From contig JAEZBU010000249.1 in the NCBI GenBank assembly GCA_023426855.1, forward strand, positions 1 through 25,602: a DNA stretch of 25,602 nt. Reading direction: 5' to 3'. The DNA comes from Pseudomonadota bacterium (lineage in GTDB: Bacteria; Pseudomonadota; Alphaproteobacteria; Rhizobiales; Hyphomicrobiaceae). Position 1 is the first letter of the stretch; every line of letters begins with the position of its first letter. The position numbers and the translations under genes are program-made. Of the stretch, positions 8,070 to 16,094 are shown one piece after another. The notes under the pieces were generated by a model. That model was not told where the DNA came from. It saw nothing but the letters and a program-made list of their open reading frames with translations, and did no database searches.

Positions 8070-8395
8070 CCATTAAACCCGACGGATCCATCCGGGTGGG
8101 CTTTATGGCTCCTTGCGGCACCATCACACGCTCCGAAGCACCCGTTTCATTCAAAATGGCAGCAGTACACGACTGCGGGACGGTTGCCGAAGGACGAGTT
8201 CTGATTTGCAGCGGGAACAGGCAAATGAGTCCGAATATGACGTAATCGAGTCGCGTGGGCTTCGCCGCATTGATGTGAATGGCCGGAAGCGGACGAAACT
8301 GGTTTCGCTAACCGTTCCTAGCAGCAGCGCAGCCGAGACCTGCTCGGCTGCGAAGGTCTAGCGCGCGGCTACCGCGACGTCCGCGGCGGAGTGAC
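8070..8395. other. Gene-poor region after tRNA-Thr
   Basis: No credible gene is seen. Just after the tRNA, CCC-rich and GGG-rich arms around CGGAT/ATCCG (about 8077-8100) may form its terminator. A 12-base copy of the tRNA 3' end, CTTGCGGCACCA, recurs at 8112-8123. A perfect ten-pair hairpin at 8328-8352 lies 44 bp beyond the alcohol dehydrogenase stop. Confidence 0.5.
8328..8352 (-). terminator. Possible terminator hairpin after the alcohol dehydrogenase gene
   Basis: Positions 8328-8337 (CGCAGCCGAG) pair perfectly with 8343-8352, with loop ACCTG. It is placed to end the reverse-strand catabolic operon, but no T run follows on either strand, so it may instead be a 3'-end stabilising stem. 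Confidence 0.45.
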
Positions 8396-9538
8396 TTACG
8401 ATGCTCCCTTCATCGCAGCGTGGAACAGCGCCTCGTAGTCAGCCGCAGTCACCGGACGTGCATTGCTTGCCGTCGAGTGATCTGCCAGCGCGCGTTCTAC
8501 CATCGTCGGGAAGCAGTCGGCCTGCACACCCATTGCCGCGAGGCTTGGCGGCAATCCGAGATCGTGGGAAAGCTCGGCAATCGCATCTCCCAGGTTGGCG
8601 CCCTCGGGCAGGCCCATCGCTGCGCGGAGAACGACGTACTTCTCCTTTGCATGGCTTTCATTGAACGCCAGCACAGAGGGAAGAATGACCGCATTGAGCG
8701 TGCCGTGATGCAGACGCGGCGACTTGAGGCCGCCGAGCGCATGAGACATGCCGTGCACGGCTCCGAGCCCCTTCTGGAAGGTCATGCCACCTTCCAAAGA
8801 TGCCATCATCATCTGCTTGCGCGCTTCGCGATCCTGCCCGTCCTTGAACGCGCGACGTAGGAATTTCATCGCACGCTTCAGGCCATCGAGCGCGATGGCC
8901 TCTGCCGGCGCGTTGTCGCGTGGGCTGAGATAGGTCTCGATGCAGTGGGTGACTGCATCCATTCCGGTTGCCGCTGTCAGATAAGGCGGCAGCCCTAGCG
9001 TCAGATCCGGATCGCAGATGGCCACTTCCGGAATCATATAAGGTGACAGGAAGCCCAGCTTGCGGCCATCATTCAGCGTTATCAGTGCGGCGCGCCCGAC
9101 TTCGCTGCCAGTGCCGGATGTTGTGGGAAGAGCGATGACCGGCGGTTTATCACGCGTGATCTTGCTCAAGCCTCCGAGGATAACGGCGTATTGCTCCAGG
9201 GGCTCGGCATGGGTGACGAGCAACGATACCGCCTTGGCGAGATCGAGGGAGGATCCTCCGCCAACCGCAACGATAGAGTCGCACGCGTTCTGGCGAAACA
9301 TATCGCGCGCTTCAAGAACCGCAGCTTCATCCGGGTTCTCCGGCGTCCGGTCATAAACCGGAACGTTCGCGGGAAGCTTTCCTCCGTCGCGCACCTTGTC
9401 GATCAGTCCGGCGTTGACAATCCCCTTGTCGGTAACAATCAGAGGACGCGAAACACCCAGCAACTTGAGTTCTTCTGCGAGCAGACTTACAGCGCCGGGA
9501 TCGAATTGAATGCGGGTAAGATAGGTAATCAGGCTCAT
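8396..9538 (-). CDS. Iron-containing alcohol dehydrogenase (group III)
   Basis: The protein has 380 residues, the usual family length. The nucleotide-binding motif GGGSSLDLAK is at 93-102 and PTTSGTGSE at 138-146. Metal ligands by alignment to the family are Asp194 and His198 (MDAVTHCIE), His262 (VHGMSHALGG) and His278 (HHGT). Such enzymes oxidise alcohols or reduce aldehydes with NAD(P); 4-hydroxybutyrate, lactaldehyde and maleylacetate enzymes all belong here, so the substrate is open. Its start overlaps the acyl-CoA dehydrogenase stop by four bases (ATGA), a tight coupling that places it in a CoA-linked catabolic route. It is the last gene of that unit. Confidence 0.9.
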   Translation of the reverse strand: MSLITYLTRIQFDPGAVSLLAEELKLLGVSRPLIVTDKGIVNAGLIDKVRDGGKLPANVPVYDRTPENPDEAAVLEARDMFRQNACDSIVAVGGGSSLDLAKAVSLLVTHAEPLEQYAVILGGLSKITRDKPPVIALPTTSGTGSEVGRAALITLNDGRKLGFLSPYMIPEVAICDPDLTLGLPPYLTAATGMDAVTHCIETYLSPRDNAPAEAIALDGLKRAMKFLRRAFKDGQDREARKQMMMASLEGGMTFQKGLGAVHGMSHALGGLKSPRLHHGTLNAVILPSVLAFNESHAKEKYVVLRAAMGLPEGANLGDAIAELSHDLGLPPSLAAMGVQADCFPTMVERALADHSTASNARPVTAADYEALFHAAMKGAS

Positions 9539-10671
9539 GAGCGGCTCTCCGCGTGGGCATAGACGTTTTTGGCGATGATCAGGCGCTGAATTTCGTTGGC
9601 GCCTTCGTAAATTTGCGTGATCTTGGCGTCGCGCATCATGCGTTCCACCGGGAAGTCCGCCAGATAGCCGGCGCCACCGTGAAGTTGCACTGCGGTCGTC
9701 GTCGAACGCATCGCGGTGTCGCTGCAGAACAGTTTGGCCATCGAGGCAAGCGAGCGGGCTGCTGCCTCGCCGTTATCGATTGCTTCGGCTGCACGATACA
9801 GCAGTGCGCGGCCCGCTTCTGTCTCTGTCGCCATGTCGGCCACCATGCCGCGCACCATCTGCAGGCGAGAGATTGTCTCCCCAAACTGCTCGCGCTCCGA
9901 CGTGTACTTCACTGTCTGATCCAGCGCGCCTTGAGAAATGCCGAGGGCCTGCGCTCCGATCAGCACACGTGTCCAAGTCAGCGAGTCTGTGATGTAGCGA
10001 TAGCCCTGGTCCGGCTCGCCAATCACGCGATGTTCAGGGAGGCGGCAGTTATCGAATATAACGTCAGCGGTCGGGCTGCCCTTGATGCCCATTTTTGTTT
10101 CCCGGGCGCCCAGCGACAGGCCGACATCATCTTTATGGACTGAAAACAACGCCAGTGTTTTTTCGCCTGTGCGGGCCAGAACGGTGTACCAGTCCGAGCG
10201 CGTCGCATTGCTGATGAAGCGCTTGCGGCCGTTCAAGATCCAGCCGCCATCGACCTTTTCGGCTTTTGTTTTCAACGCGAATAGGTTGGAGCCGCCATCC
10301 GGCTCCGTCAGGCAAATCGACGCCACAGTGTCACCGCCCATAGCTGGGCGTATGACTTCATCGACAAGCCGGGACGAACCATGCTTGGCGACCGGCACAA
10401 GCCCTGCCCAGATCACCATCAGCGTCAAGGATGACGTTGCACAGACGCGTCCGAGCTCCTCGAGCGCAATGGTTTGAGACAGAACATCGCCACCCTGCCC
10501 TCCGAAGCTTTCCGGGAACGCAAGTGAGACGAGGGACAGATCTTTGAAGGCCTGAAGCGACTCCTCCGGAAACCGGGCCTGCCGGTCGTAATCGGCGGCA
10601 TGTTTCTCGATTTTGTTGACCGCGAGCCTGCGGACTCCGTCTCGAAAGGCTTCGTAACTTTCCCGATCCAT
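9535..10671 (-). CDS. Acyl-CoA dehydrogenase
   Basis: The protein has 378 residues, with the three-domain family layout and no signal peptide. The FAD-contact motif LTEPDGGSN is at 121-129, and the catalytic base is Glu356 in IYEGANEIQR, the position used by short- and medium-chain enzymes. Other signatures are the SEREQFG segment (about 258-264) and LHGGAGYLADFPVERMMRDAK (split at the usual Gly). It would form an alpha,beta-enoyl-CoA and pass electrons to ETF. With MaoC hydratase upstream and an alcohol dehydrogenase downstream it makes a beta-oxidation-like module. Chain length cannot be read from sequence. It sits 47 bp after maoC and overlaps the next gene. Confidence 0.92.
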   Translation of the reverse strand: MDRESYEAFRDGVRRLAVNKIEKHAADYDRQARFPEESLQAFKDLSLVSLAFPESFGGQGGDVLSQTIALEELGRVCATSSLTLMVIWAGLVPVAKHGSSRLVDEVIRPAMGGDTVASICLTEPDGGSNLFALKTKAEKVDGGWILNGRKRFISNATRSDWYTVLARTGEKTLALFSVHKDDVGLSLGARETKMGIKGSPTADVIFDNCRLPEHRVIGEPDQGYRYITDSLTWTRVLIGAQALGISQGALDQTVKYTSEREQFGETISRLQMVRGMVADMATETEAGRALLYRAAEAIDNGEAAARSLASMAKLFCSDTAMRSTTTAVQLHGGAGYLADFPVERMMRDAKITQIYEGANEIQRLIIAKNVYAHAESRS

Positions 10672-10718
10672 CAGCGATCCTACTCGTCGTGTTGCGGCGT
10701 TTCTGCGCCGGTGAGCGT

Positions 10719-11174
10719 TCAGGACTTCCGGAAGTGAATGGTGTTGCGTCCGACAGCGACGAGTTGCCCGTCCTGATTTACAAGCTCCGCATCTCCGAAG
10801 ACGTTGTTCTTGGCCGGATCGCAGCCACTGATCTTGAACGTAATGGTGAGCCGGTCACCGATGCGGACAGGATTCAGGAAGCGCACGCGATCGTATCCGT
10901 AAGACACCGCAGGACGATTGACCTGCTCCAGAAAGCGGCATGACGCGCCAGCGATCAGTCCGACCAGCATTGACCCCTGCGCCACGCATCCCCCTAGTCC
11001 GTGCGCCTCCGCGTAGGCCTGATCGGTATGGTTGGGGTGGTCGTCTCCGGTGATTGTCGCGAAACCCGTAAGATCCTCCGCTCCAATCAGTTTGACCATT
11101 TTGGCTTCGGTTCCGACCAGTGATTCGACGGACCCATTTGCTGTATTGCCGATGTCGCTTTTACTGTTTTCCAT
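10719..11174 (-). CDS. MaoC-like hot-dog dehydratase
   Basis: The protein has 151 residues from the ATG at 11174, with GAGAG seven bases before it; upstream in-frame codons look non-coding. The hydratase-2 signature reads ITGDDHPNHTDQAYA (about 41-55), with Asp and His49 at the catalytic places of (R)-specific enoyl-CoA hydratases. It is followed by GGCVAQGSMLVGL, where many members have AHG and this one has AQG. The family hydrates enoyl-CoA to 3-hydroxyacyl-CoA. It lies directly upstream of the acyl-CoA dehydrogenase, which supplies such substrates. A 235-bp gap with a strong hairpin separates it from dctM, so it may have its own promoter. Confidence 0.88.
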   Translation of the reverse strand: MENSKSDIGNTANGSVESLVGTEAKMVKLIGAEDLTGFATITGDDHPNHTDQAYAEAHGLGGCVAQGSMLVGLIAGASCRFLEQVNRPAVSYGYDRVRFLNPVRIGDRLTITFKISGCDPAKNNVFGDAELVNQDGQLVAVGRNTIHFRKS

Positions 11175-11367
11175 GGCGTAACTCTCAACTGCTTCGTGTG
11201 ATTTTCTGCTCGCAAATTGATCAATCTTATCGGTCGAAAATCCTGCCTGAATGCATTTCAAATGCGGCAAGTGCGTGCGGTGATCCTAAAATCAAACCGG
11301 AATGGGTAGTTTTGATTATTGGCTGTCGGCATCGGTCTGTGTGCGATTGACTGGCGTCTGACGGATT

Positions 11368-11396
11368 GAGCTGAGCGGCATCAGGCCGCTAAGCTC
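11368..11396 (-). terminator. Strong hairpin just after dctM
   Basis: Positions 11368-11379 (GAGCTGAGCGGC) pair with 11385-11396 (GCCGCTAAGCTC) at eleven of twelve positions, with loop ATCAG. It starts 13 bp past the dctM stop in the direction of transcription. No T run follows, so it may attenuate or protect the TRAP mRNA rather than fully terminate. Confidence 0.5.
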
Positions 11397-11409
11397 ATGA
11401 GTGCTGGAC

Positions 11410-12693
11410 CTACCTGTAGAATAGCGAAGGCAGTGCCAGCGAAATTTGAGGAACGAATGTCACCAGGGCCAAGACGACGAGCATAACGATGAGCTGCGGC
11501 CAGATTGCCTTGGAAATGGCGCCCAATGAAAGTTTCGAAATCGCCATGCCCACGAACAGGCAATAGCCAATCGGTGGGATAGCCATGCCCATCGCGACAT
11601 TGGTGACGATGATCGTTCCGAATTGGATCGGATCCATCCCGATCTGCTGCGAGATGGCGATGAACATCGGCCCCAAGATGACCATGATCGCGATCTCGTC
11701 CATGACCGCGCAGGCAATAATGATAGCGATATTAAGAACGACCAGAACCAGCCAAGGTTCGGAAATGCCGGTAACCAGAAACTCGGCGGCGCGAACCGCA
11801 AGACGCTCCTGTGCAATCAGCCATCCGAAGCCAGACGACGCGGCAATGATAAACATGATCATCCCGGACGTTTTGGCGGCCGCAATAATGATACCTGGCA
11901 GGTCCTTCAGGCCGATGCGACGTTCGACGAATACGCCAACGATAATGGCGTAGAAACAACTCGCAACGCCGGCCTCAGTGGGCGTAAACACGCCGGTATA
12001 GATTCCACCAAGCACCAGAAATGGAGCAAGCAGAGCCCATATACCTTGTCGAAAAGCCTGGGCGATCTCCCGCCTGCTGGCTCTCGGTTGCAGCGGAATA
12101 TTGTGTCGTTTGGCATGGAACCAGGTGATGACCATGAAGCCAACGATCATCAACAAGCCCGGCACAACACCTGCCACAAACAGCTGCGCGATAGACGTCT
12201 CGGCTATAACAGCCCAGATGATCGCAGCAATTGATGGCGGAATAATCGGTCCCAAGACGCCTGCGCTAACAGCCAGACTGGTCGCGAATGGCTTGGAAAA
12301 ACCTCGTTCGACCATGGCCGGAATGAGGATGGAGCCCACCGCCGCAGTCGTGGCTGGCGCTGAACCGGAAATTGCCGCAAAAATTGCGGCAGCAACGATT
12401 GCTACATGCCCCAGGCCGCCTCGCAGATGCCGGACCAGCACGTCCGCAACGTTGATAATGCGCTGGGAAAGGCCACCACGCGTCATGATCTCGCCTGCGA
12501 GCATGAAGAATGGGATAGCCAGAAGACTAAATGACTGCGTCCCCCCAAGCATCATCTGGGGCAACACAATCAGGTCTATGTCCGCGACCAGAAGGGCAGC
12601 CATGGTGCACAGTCCCAACGCGATCGCGAAAGGAACACCAAGGACGAGCAGCAGGGCAAATCCCGCTGTGAGGATCAGCGATACTTCAGACAT
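11410..12693 (-). CDS. dctM: TRAP transporter large membrane subunit
   Basis: The protein has 427 residues and about twelve hydrophobic segments, the standard size of DctM. Family signatures include MTRGGLSQRIINVAD, the run GHVAIVAAAIFAAISGSAPAT, and GVLGPIIPPSIAAIIWAV. DctM couples sodium entry to uptake of the solute handed over by the periplasmic DctP. It begins eight bases before the dctQ stop codon, so the two membrane subunits are translationally coupled. Confidence 0.95.
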   Translation of the reverse strand: MSEVSLILTAGFALLLVLGVPFAIALGLCTMAALLVADIDLIVLPQMMLGGTQSFSLLAIPFFMLAGEIMTRGGLSQRIINVADVLVRHLRGGLGHVAIVAAAIFAAISGSAPATTAAVGSILIPAMVERGFSKPFATSLAVSAGVLGPIIPPSIAAIIWAVIAETSIAQLFVAGVVPGLLMIVGFMVITWFHAKRHNIPLQPRASRREIAQAFRQGIWALLAPFLVLGGIYTGVFTPTEAGVASCFYAIIVGVFVERRIGLKDLPGIIIAAAKTSGMIMFIIAASSGFGWLIAQERLAVRAAEFLVTGISEPWLVLVVLNIAIIIACAVMDEIAIMVILGPMFIAISQQIGMDPIQFGTIIVTNVAMGMAIPPIGYCLFVGMAISKLSLGAISKAIWPQLIVMLVVLALVTFVPQISLALPSLFYR

Positions 12694-13180
12694 CCAACAT
12701 CTCGCCGGGCTCTGAACGCGGCCCCCAAATTACCCGTTCGACAGCGAAGAATGTGATCAGGGCGCCCGATATTGGGAGCGCCGCATAGAGCCAAATCAGC
12801 GGATAGCCGATGGCCGCGGAGCGCATGACGGATGACTCGATGGCATATCGAGAGCCAGCGAAAACCAGCGCCACGCCCAATATCGCGCACAACACATCCA
12901 CGCCACGCTGATGGATGGGCTTCCAGCGCTCAGGCAGGTTTGCCGAAACGACAACCAGACGTGCGTGAAAGCCCTCCCGCACGCCGAGCGGCGCGATAAG
13001 CAGAATCGACCAGCTGAACATGGCCAGTGCAACCTCGTCAGGCCAAGGCAGCGTGATCGAAAAACCGTATCGCAGAACGACCTGGAGCCCCAAGGAAAGG
13101 AGCATGACGAGGGTCGTGACGACGACTGCTCCAACAAGCAGTCGCGCCAGAGACTCACTCAGTTTCCCGATAAGCCACAT
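12686..13180 (-). CDS. dctQ: TRAP transporter small membrane subunit
   Basis: The protein has 164 residues with four membrane helices (about 15-40, 48-68, 88-110 and 125-148) and the conserved region containing PWPDEVALAMFSW between the first two, as in DctQ proteins. It docks with DctM and is required for TRAP transport. It lies 15 bp after dctP and overlaps dctM. Confidence 0.93.
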   Translation of the reverse strand: MWLIGKLSESLARLLVGAVVVTTLVMLLSLGLQVVLRYGFSITLPWPDEVALAMFSWSILLIAPLGVREGFHARLVVVSANLPERWKPIHQRGVDVLCAILGVALVFAGSRYAIESSVMRSAAIGYPLIWLYAALPISGALITFFAVERVIWGPRSEPGEMLDV

Positions 13181-13195
13181 CGCAGGTTCTATCGG

Positions 13196-14191
13196 CTATT
13201 GAACAATGGCGAGTGCTTCGTTCATCAAATCACTGCCGATAGCTTTCCGGTACTTTTCATAGATAGGCCGTACAGCCTCGCGGAACTGCGTAACATCCTG
13301 GATTTGGTTGACCTGCATACCCCTGGCCGTAAGGCCGTCTACTGTCGCAGATTCAACCTCCTGCTGGCGAACTCGCTGCTCAGCGACCGCATCGCGTGCG
13401 GCATCGCGAACGATTTGTTTCAGGTCGTCAGGCAGCCGGTCAAACGACCGCTTCGACATCAGCAGGTTCGCGACAGAGTAAGTGTGCTTGGTCAGGGATA
13501 GATATTTTGCCACTTCATAGTATTTCGCGGCGTCGACCAGAGCGATCGGCATCTCGAGGCCATCGATGGTGCCCTGCTGTACCGCCATGAACGTCTCGCC
13601 CCATTCCATCGGGATGGCATTGCCGCCAAGCCTGGAGAACATGTCGATATACACCGGATTCTGCATCACTCTGTATTTGACCCCGGTAACATCCTGTGGG
13701 GTCTCAACAGGGCGAACGTTGTTGACCATGCTGCGGTAGCCGCCCTCCATATATCCGAGAACGACAATGCCTTTCCCGCTCAACTTCTCCGCCAAAATTT
13801 CTCCAGGGCGCCCATCAAGAACGGCGTAGGCCTGCTTTTCATTACCATAGAGGAAGGGCAGATCGTTGATCTGGAAGGCGGGTTCCAATTGCGATACGAC
13901 CGCATTGACAATCACACCGGCATCCACGGTTCCGAAGCGAAGTCCCTCCAGCAGTTGGCGCTCATCGCCGAGCTGGCGATTGGGATAGGTGACAACCTCG
14001 ATGCGTCCGGCAGATCGCTCCTCAACCAGGCGTTTGAACGCATTTGCGCCGATGGCGTAGGGGTCTACCTTGCTGTCAGGCGTGACCCACCCCAGCTTGA
14101 TGTTGAACTCCGCCGCAACTGCAGTGCCACTGGAAATCACTACCGCAGCCAGTGCGGACAATACGGATATTTTCAACGACCGTCTTTTCAT
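13196..14191 (-). CDS. dctP: TRAP transporter periplasmic solute-binding protein
   Basis: The protein has 331 residues from the ATG at 14191, which has AGGGAGAAGAGA before it; an in-frame TTG 24 bases upstream would put that ribosome site inside the gene. A Sec signal peptide (KRRS, then a hydrophobic core) ends near AVAA at residue 27. The DctP signature spans about 171-215: YRVMQNPVY with Arg174, the residue that normally clamps the substrate carboxylate, then GGNAIPMEWGETF and QQGTIDGLEMP. This implies an organic acid ligand, which could include a uronate given the GH88-like neighbour. It is the first gene of the dctPQM set, with palindromes in its 300-bp leader. Confidence 0.95.
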   Translation of the reverse strand: MKRRSLKISVLSALAAVVISSGTAVAAEFNIKLGWVTPDSKVDPYAIGANAFKRLVEERSAGRIEVVTYPNRQLGDERQLLEGLRFGTVDAGVIVNAVVSQLEPAFQINDLPFLYGNEKQAYAVLDGRPGEILAEKLSGKGIVVLGYMEGGYRSMVNNVRPVETPQDVTGVKYRVMQNPVYIDMFSRLGGNAIPMEWGETFMAVQQGTIDGLEMPIALVDAAKYYEVAKYLSLTKHTYSVANLLMSKRSFDRLPDDLKQIVRDAARDAVAEQRVRQQEVESATVDGLTARGMQVNQIQDVTQFREAVRPIYEKYRKAIGSDLMNEALAIVQ

Positions 14192-14247
14192 TCTCTTCTC
14201 CCTAGTTCTGCTCAATATGGACGTTTGCGTTTGGATGACTTTGTTAT

Positions 14248-14258
14248 CGTTTAAAACG
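14248..14258. promoter_or_regulatory. Operator-like palindrome upstream of dctP
   Basis: The sequence CGTTTAAAACG is a perfect dyad around a central A, 57 bp before the dctP ATG. It resembles a repressor half-site pair, but no regulator gene is adjacent. Confidence 0.35.
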
Positions 14259-14312
14259 TGGGCGCGATGCCGCGACTTCCTCGCGCGGATTGGCGATGGC
14301 GGCTAAGGCAAT

Positions 14313-14366
14313 TGCGGTGAATTTCACGAAATCGACGATACGAAAGAGTTCGAGAAATTCACCGCA
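14313..14366. repeat. Long inverted repeat between the GH88-like gene and dctP
   Basis: A 13-base arm TGCGGTGAATTTC (14313-14325) is perfectly repeated in inverse at 14354-14366. After one mismatch, four more pairs follow (14327-14330 with 14349-14352). The left arm is itself part of an 11-base palindrome, GTGAATTTCAC (14317-14327). It could be a paired operator or an RNA stem in the dctP leader; no T run suggests termination. Confidence 0.6.
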
Positions 14367-14491
14367 GATCACCCCATGTTGGCGCGTAGATGCTAACGCG
14401 CCTCCTGTCGTTCTGCGGCACGGGCGTAGGCCTCGTTTGTACGGTTTGGGCGAACTACATCTGATGATGTCGGGGGATAGTGCTGCCACGC

Positions 14492-15640
14492 TCATGCGCC
14501 GATAACCTCACTGCGTCCCTCCAGACCTCCACGAAGTACCAGCAAGCATTCGAGGAGATAGTAACTCCCCCAGATGAGTTCATTTGCCGTGGCCACCCTA
14601 TTGCGCATGTCAAAACAACCATCGGCCAGAAGACCAACAGGACGTTTTTGCGTATCGCCGTCGTGAACGAGGTGGCGCTCAACGAGCGCTTCAACCATTA
14701 ACCGGGCCCGTTCCTTATAGGTGGCCGCCAATTGAGGATCGCGCGTCAGTCGCGACAGCTTGAGTATAGCAGCGGCCGCTATGGCCGTGCCTGAAGTATC
14801 TCGGACGCTACCCGCGTCCTGTGCCACATCGAAATCCCAGTACGCCACATGGTCGACTGGTGCATTAGCCAACCACCAGTCTGACACCTTGGTGGCATAC
14901 GCCAACATGTCCTCCGCTTCAGGCGCCATCCCGGCACACAGCGCGTAGCCAAGCATCGCCCATGCCTGGGCGCGCGCCCACGTCGACGTATCCGAGCTGC
15001 CTTTATGGGTGAAGCGCCGGCGGATTTCCCCGGTCTGCGCGTCAAAGGACGCCGATTGAATGACGCGACCGTCGTCCAACACGCAATAACGGGCATTGCC
15101 CCTTGCATGCGACAGGGCTATGCGCCGTAAATTCTCATCACCTGATGTACGCGCTGCCCAAAGGAGCAAAGGGCTCGCAATCAAGCCGTCGATGTTCGTA
15201 TCAGTGTCACTGACCGTGTGGGCTTCTTCAGCATCGCGCCCCAGCGGCATCAGGCCTATCCGCTCGTTAACGGTGGAAGCGAGCGACCTGGCACTTTCGA
15301 TCGCAAGGCTTTGCCCACGTGTACTGCCGGCTAGGTCCGCACCCAACGCTGCGGCATAGAGAAATAGCAAACCGCGGAATACTGTCCGTGACTCTGCCCT
15401 TGGCGCCAACTTCGCCAACCAGTCTTCAGCCGCCGGCCCAAACTGCTGCTCGCCCCGCACTGCATCGGCAAGCCAGAGTTGACCAACCCAGTAACCGCCG
15501 GTCCAAAACCCATCGGCAGTGGTCGTCCAATTTCCCGTCACTGGATCGGCGTAGTGAGGGAAGCCCGACAAAGCTGCGCAATTTGTCTGCTCGATGCGCC
15601 GAACCATAGCGTGCAGCGCATCATCGATAACAAGTGCCAT
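14492..15640 (-). CDS. GH88-like unsaturated uronyl hydrolase family protein
   Basis: The protein has 382 residues, with no clear signal peptide, so it is probably cytosolic. The ATG at 15640 has GGAGG ten bases upstream; an in-frame TTG at 15646 is too close. An (alpha/alpha)6 pattern is suggested by NIDGLIASPLLLWAA (Asp151 in the place of the catalytic Asp149 of Bacillus UGL), THKGSSDTSTWARAQAWA (His212 and Gln225, matching substrate residues) and DTSGTAIAAAAI. These enzymes remove the 4,5-unsaturated uronic acid that polysaccharide lyases leave on oligosaccharides. Unusually, the other UGL acid (Asp88, in HDxGF) appears to be Phe88 in TVFRGLLF, so activity or substrate may differ. Related YesR/GH105 enzymes are an alternative. 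It precedes dctPQM by 300 bp. Confidence 0.75.
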   Translation of the reverse strand: MALVIDDALHAMVRRIEQTNCAALSGFPHYADPVTGNWTTTADGFWTGGYWVGQLWLADAVRGEQQFGPAAEDWLAKLAPRAESRTVFRGLLFLYAAALGADLAGSTRGQSLAIESARSLASTVNERIGLMPLGRDAEEAHTVSDTDTNIDGLIASPLLLWAARTSGDENLRRIALSHARGNARYCVLDDGRVIQSASFDAQTGEIRRRFTHKGSSDTSTWARAQAWAMLGYALCAGMAPEAEDMLAYATKVSDWWLANAPVDHVAYWDFDVAQDAGSVRDTSGTAIAAAAILKLSRLTRDPQLAATYKERARLMVEALVERHLVHDGDTQKRPVGLLADGCFDMRNRVATANELIWGSYYLLECLLVLRGGLEGRSEVIGA

Positions 15641-15663
15641 TGGCAACCGTCCTCCGGGAAGGA

Positions 15664-15692
15664 AACTTACTAACCAGCCAGTATGTTGTCAA
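15664..15692 (-). promoter_or_regulatory. Sigma70-like promoter of the GH88-like gene
   Basis: On the reverse strand a perfect TTGACA (15692-15687) is followed by a 17-base spacer and TAAGTT (15669-15664). Transcription would begin near 15657, just before the GGAGG at 15655-15651, giving a very short leader. Confidence 0.6.
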
Positions 15693-15694
15693 TG

Positions 15695-15714
15695 GCGCTC
15701 AATTTCTCAAGAAA
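15695..15714. promoter_or_regulatory. Operator-like elements upstream of the GH88-like promoter
   Basis: Reverse strand 15708-15695 reads GAGAAATTGAGCGC, matching the right arm of the dctP inverted repeat (GAGAAATTCACCGC) at 12 of 14 positions. The overlapping dyad TTTCT-CA-AGAAA at 15703-15714 lies just upstream of the -35. A shared regulator is inferred. Confidence 0.35.
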
Positions 15715-16094
15715 ATCGGCGTTTTTGATCTGAATTGACGCCCAGGCTCAGTTCGCGATCGTCGCCTTTAGAGCTGCGCGCCCGCCCTCAGGAGTGCATA
15801 ACTTGGTCGCTCGAACGAACGCGTTCGCGTGCCACAGCCATAGAGCTCCGCTAACCAATGCAGAAACAGGATGAGGCACTGCCGCGGGTGGACGATCTCG
15901 TTCAGGAGGGTTCCCGCATCAATGCGAAAACTGGGCTTCGTAGCTCGCATGTGCTGCGAGGGCCGGTTCCCGCCCTTCCACTTCCCGGGTGTCGCAACCG
16001 AGTGCGGATTTCGTGTTTGGTGACGACGTGGCCGCGTGAGGGTCGTCCGCCGCGAATTGAGTGTGCTCGGGAGATCCGGTTGGTGACGCGGATC
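15715..16094. other. Gene-poor region between the GH88-like and DUF2325 genes
   Basis: Several overlapping frames of 60-115 codons occur on both strands, but none has family sequence. Visible items are a palindrome CGAACGCGTTCG at 15816-15827 and a 33-codon frame at 15922-16023 (beginning MRKLGFVARMCCEG) with AGGAGGG before it, which I do not claim as a gene. Confidence 0.45.

Noticed and set aside
7751..8245. 164-codon forward open frame
   Set aside because: It runs straight through the tRNA-Thr gene and has no protein-like pattern.
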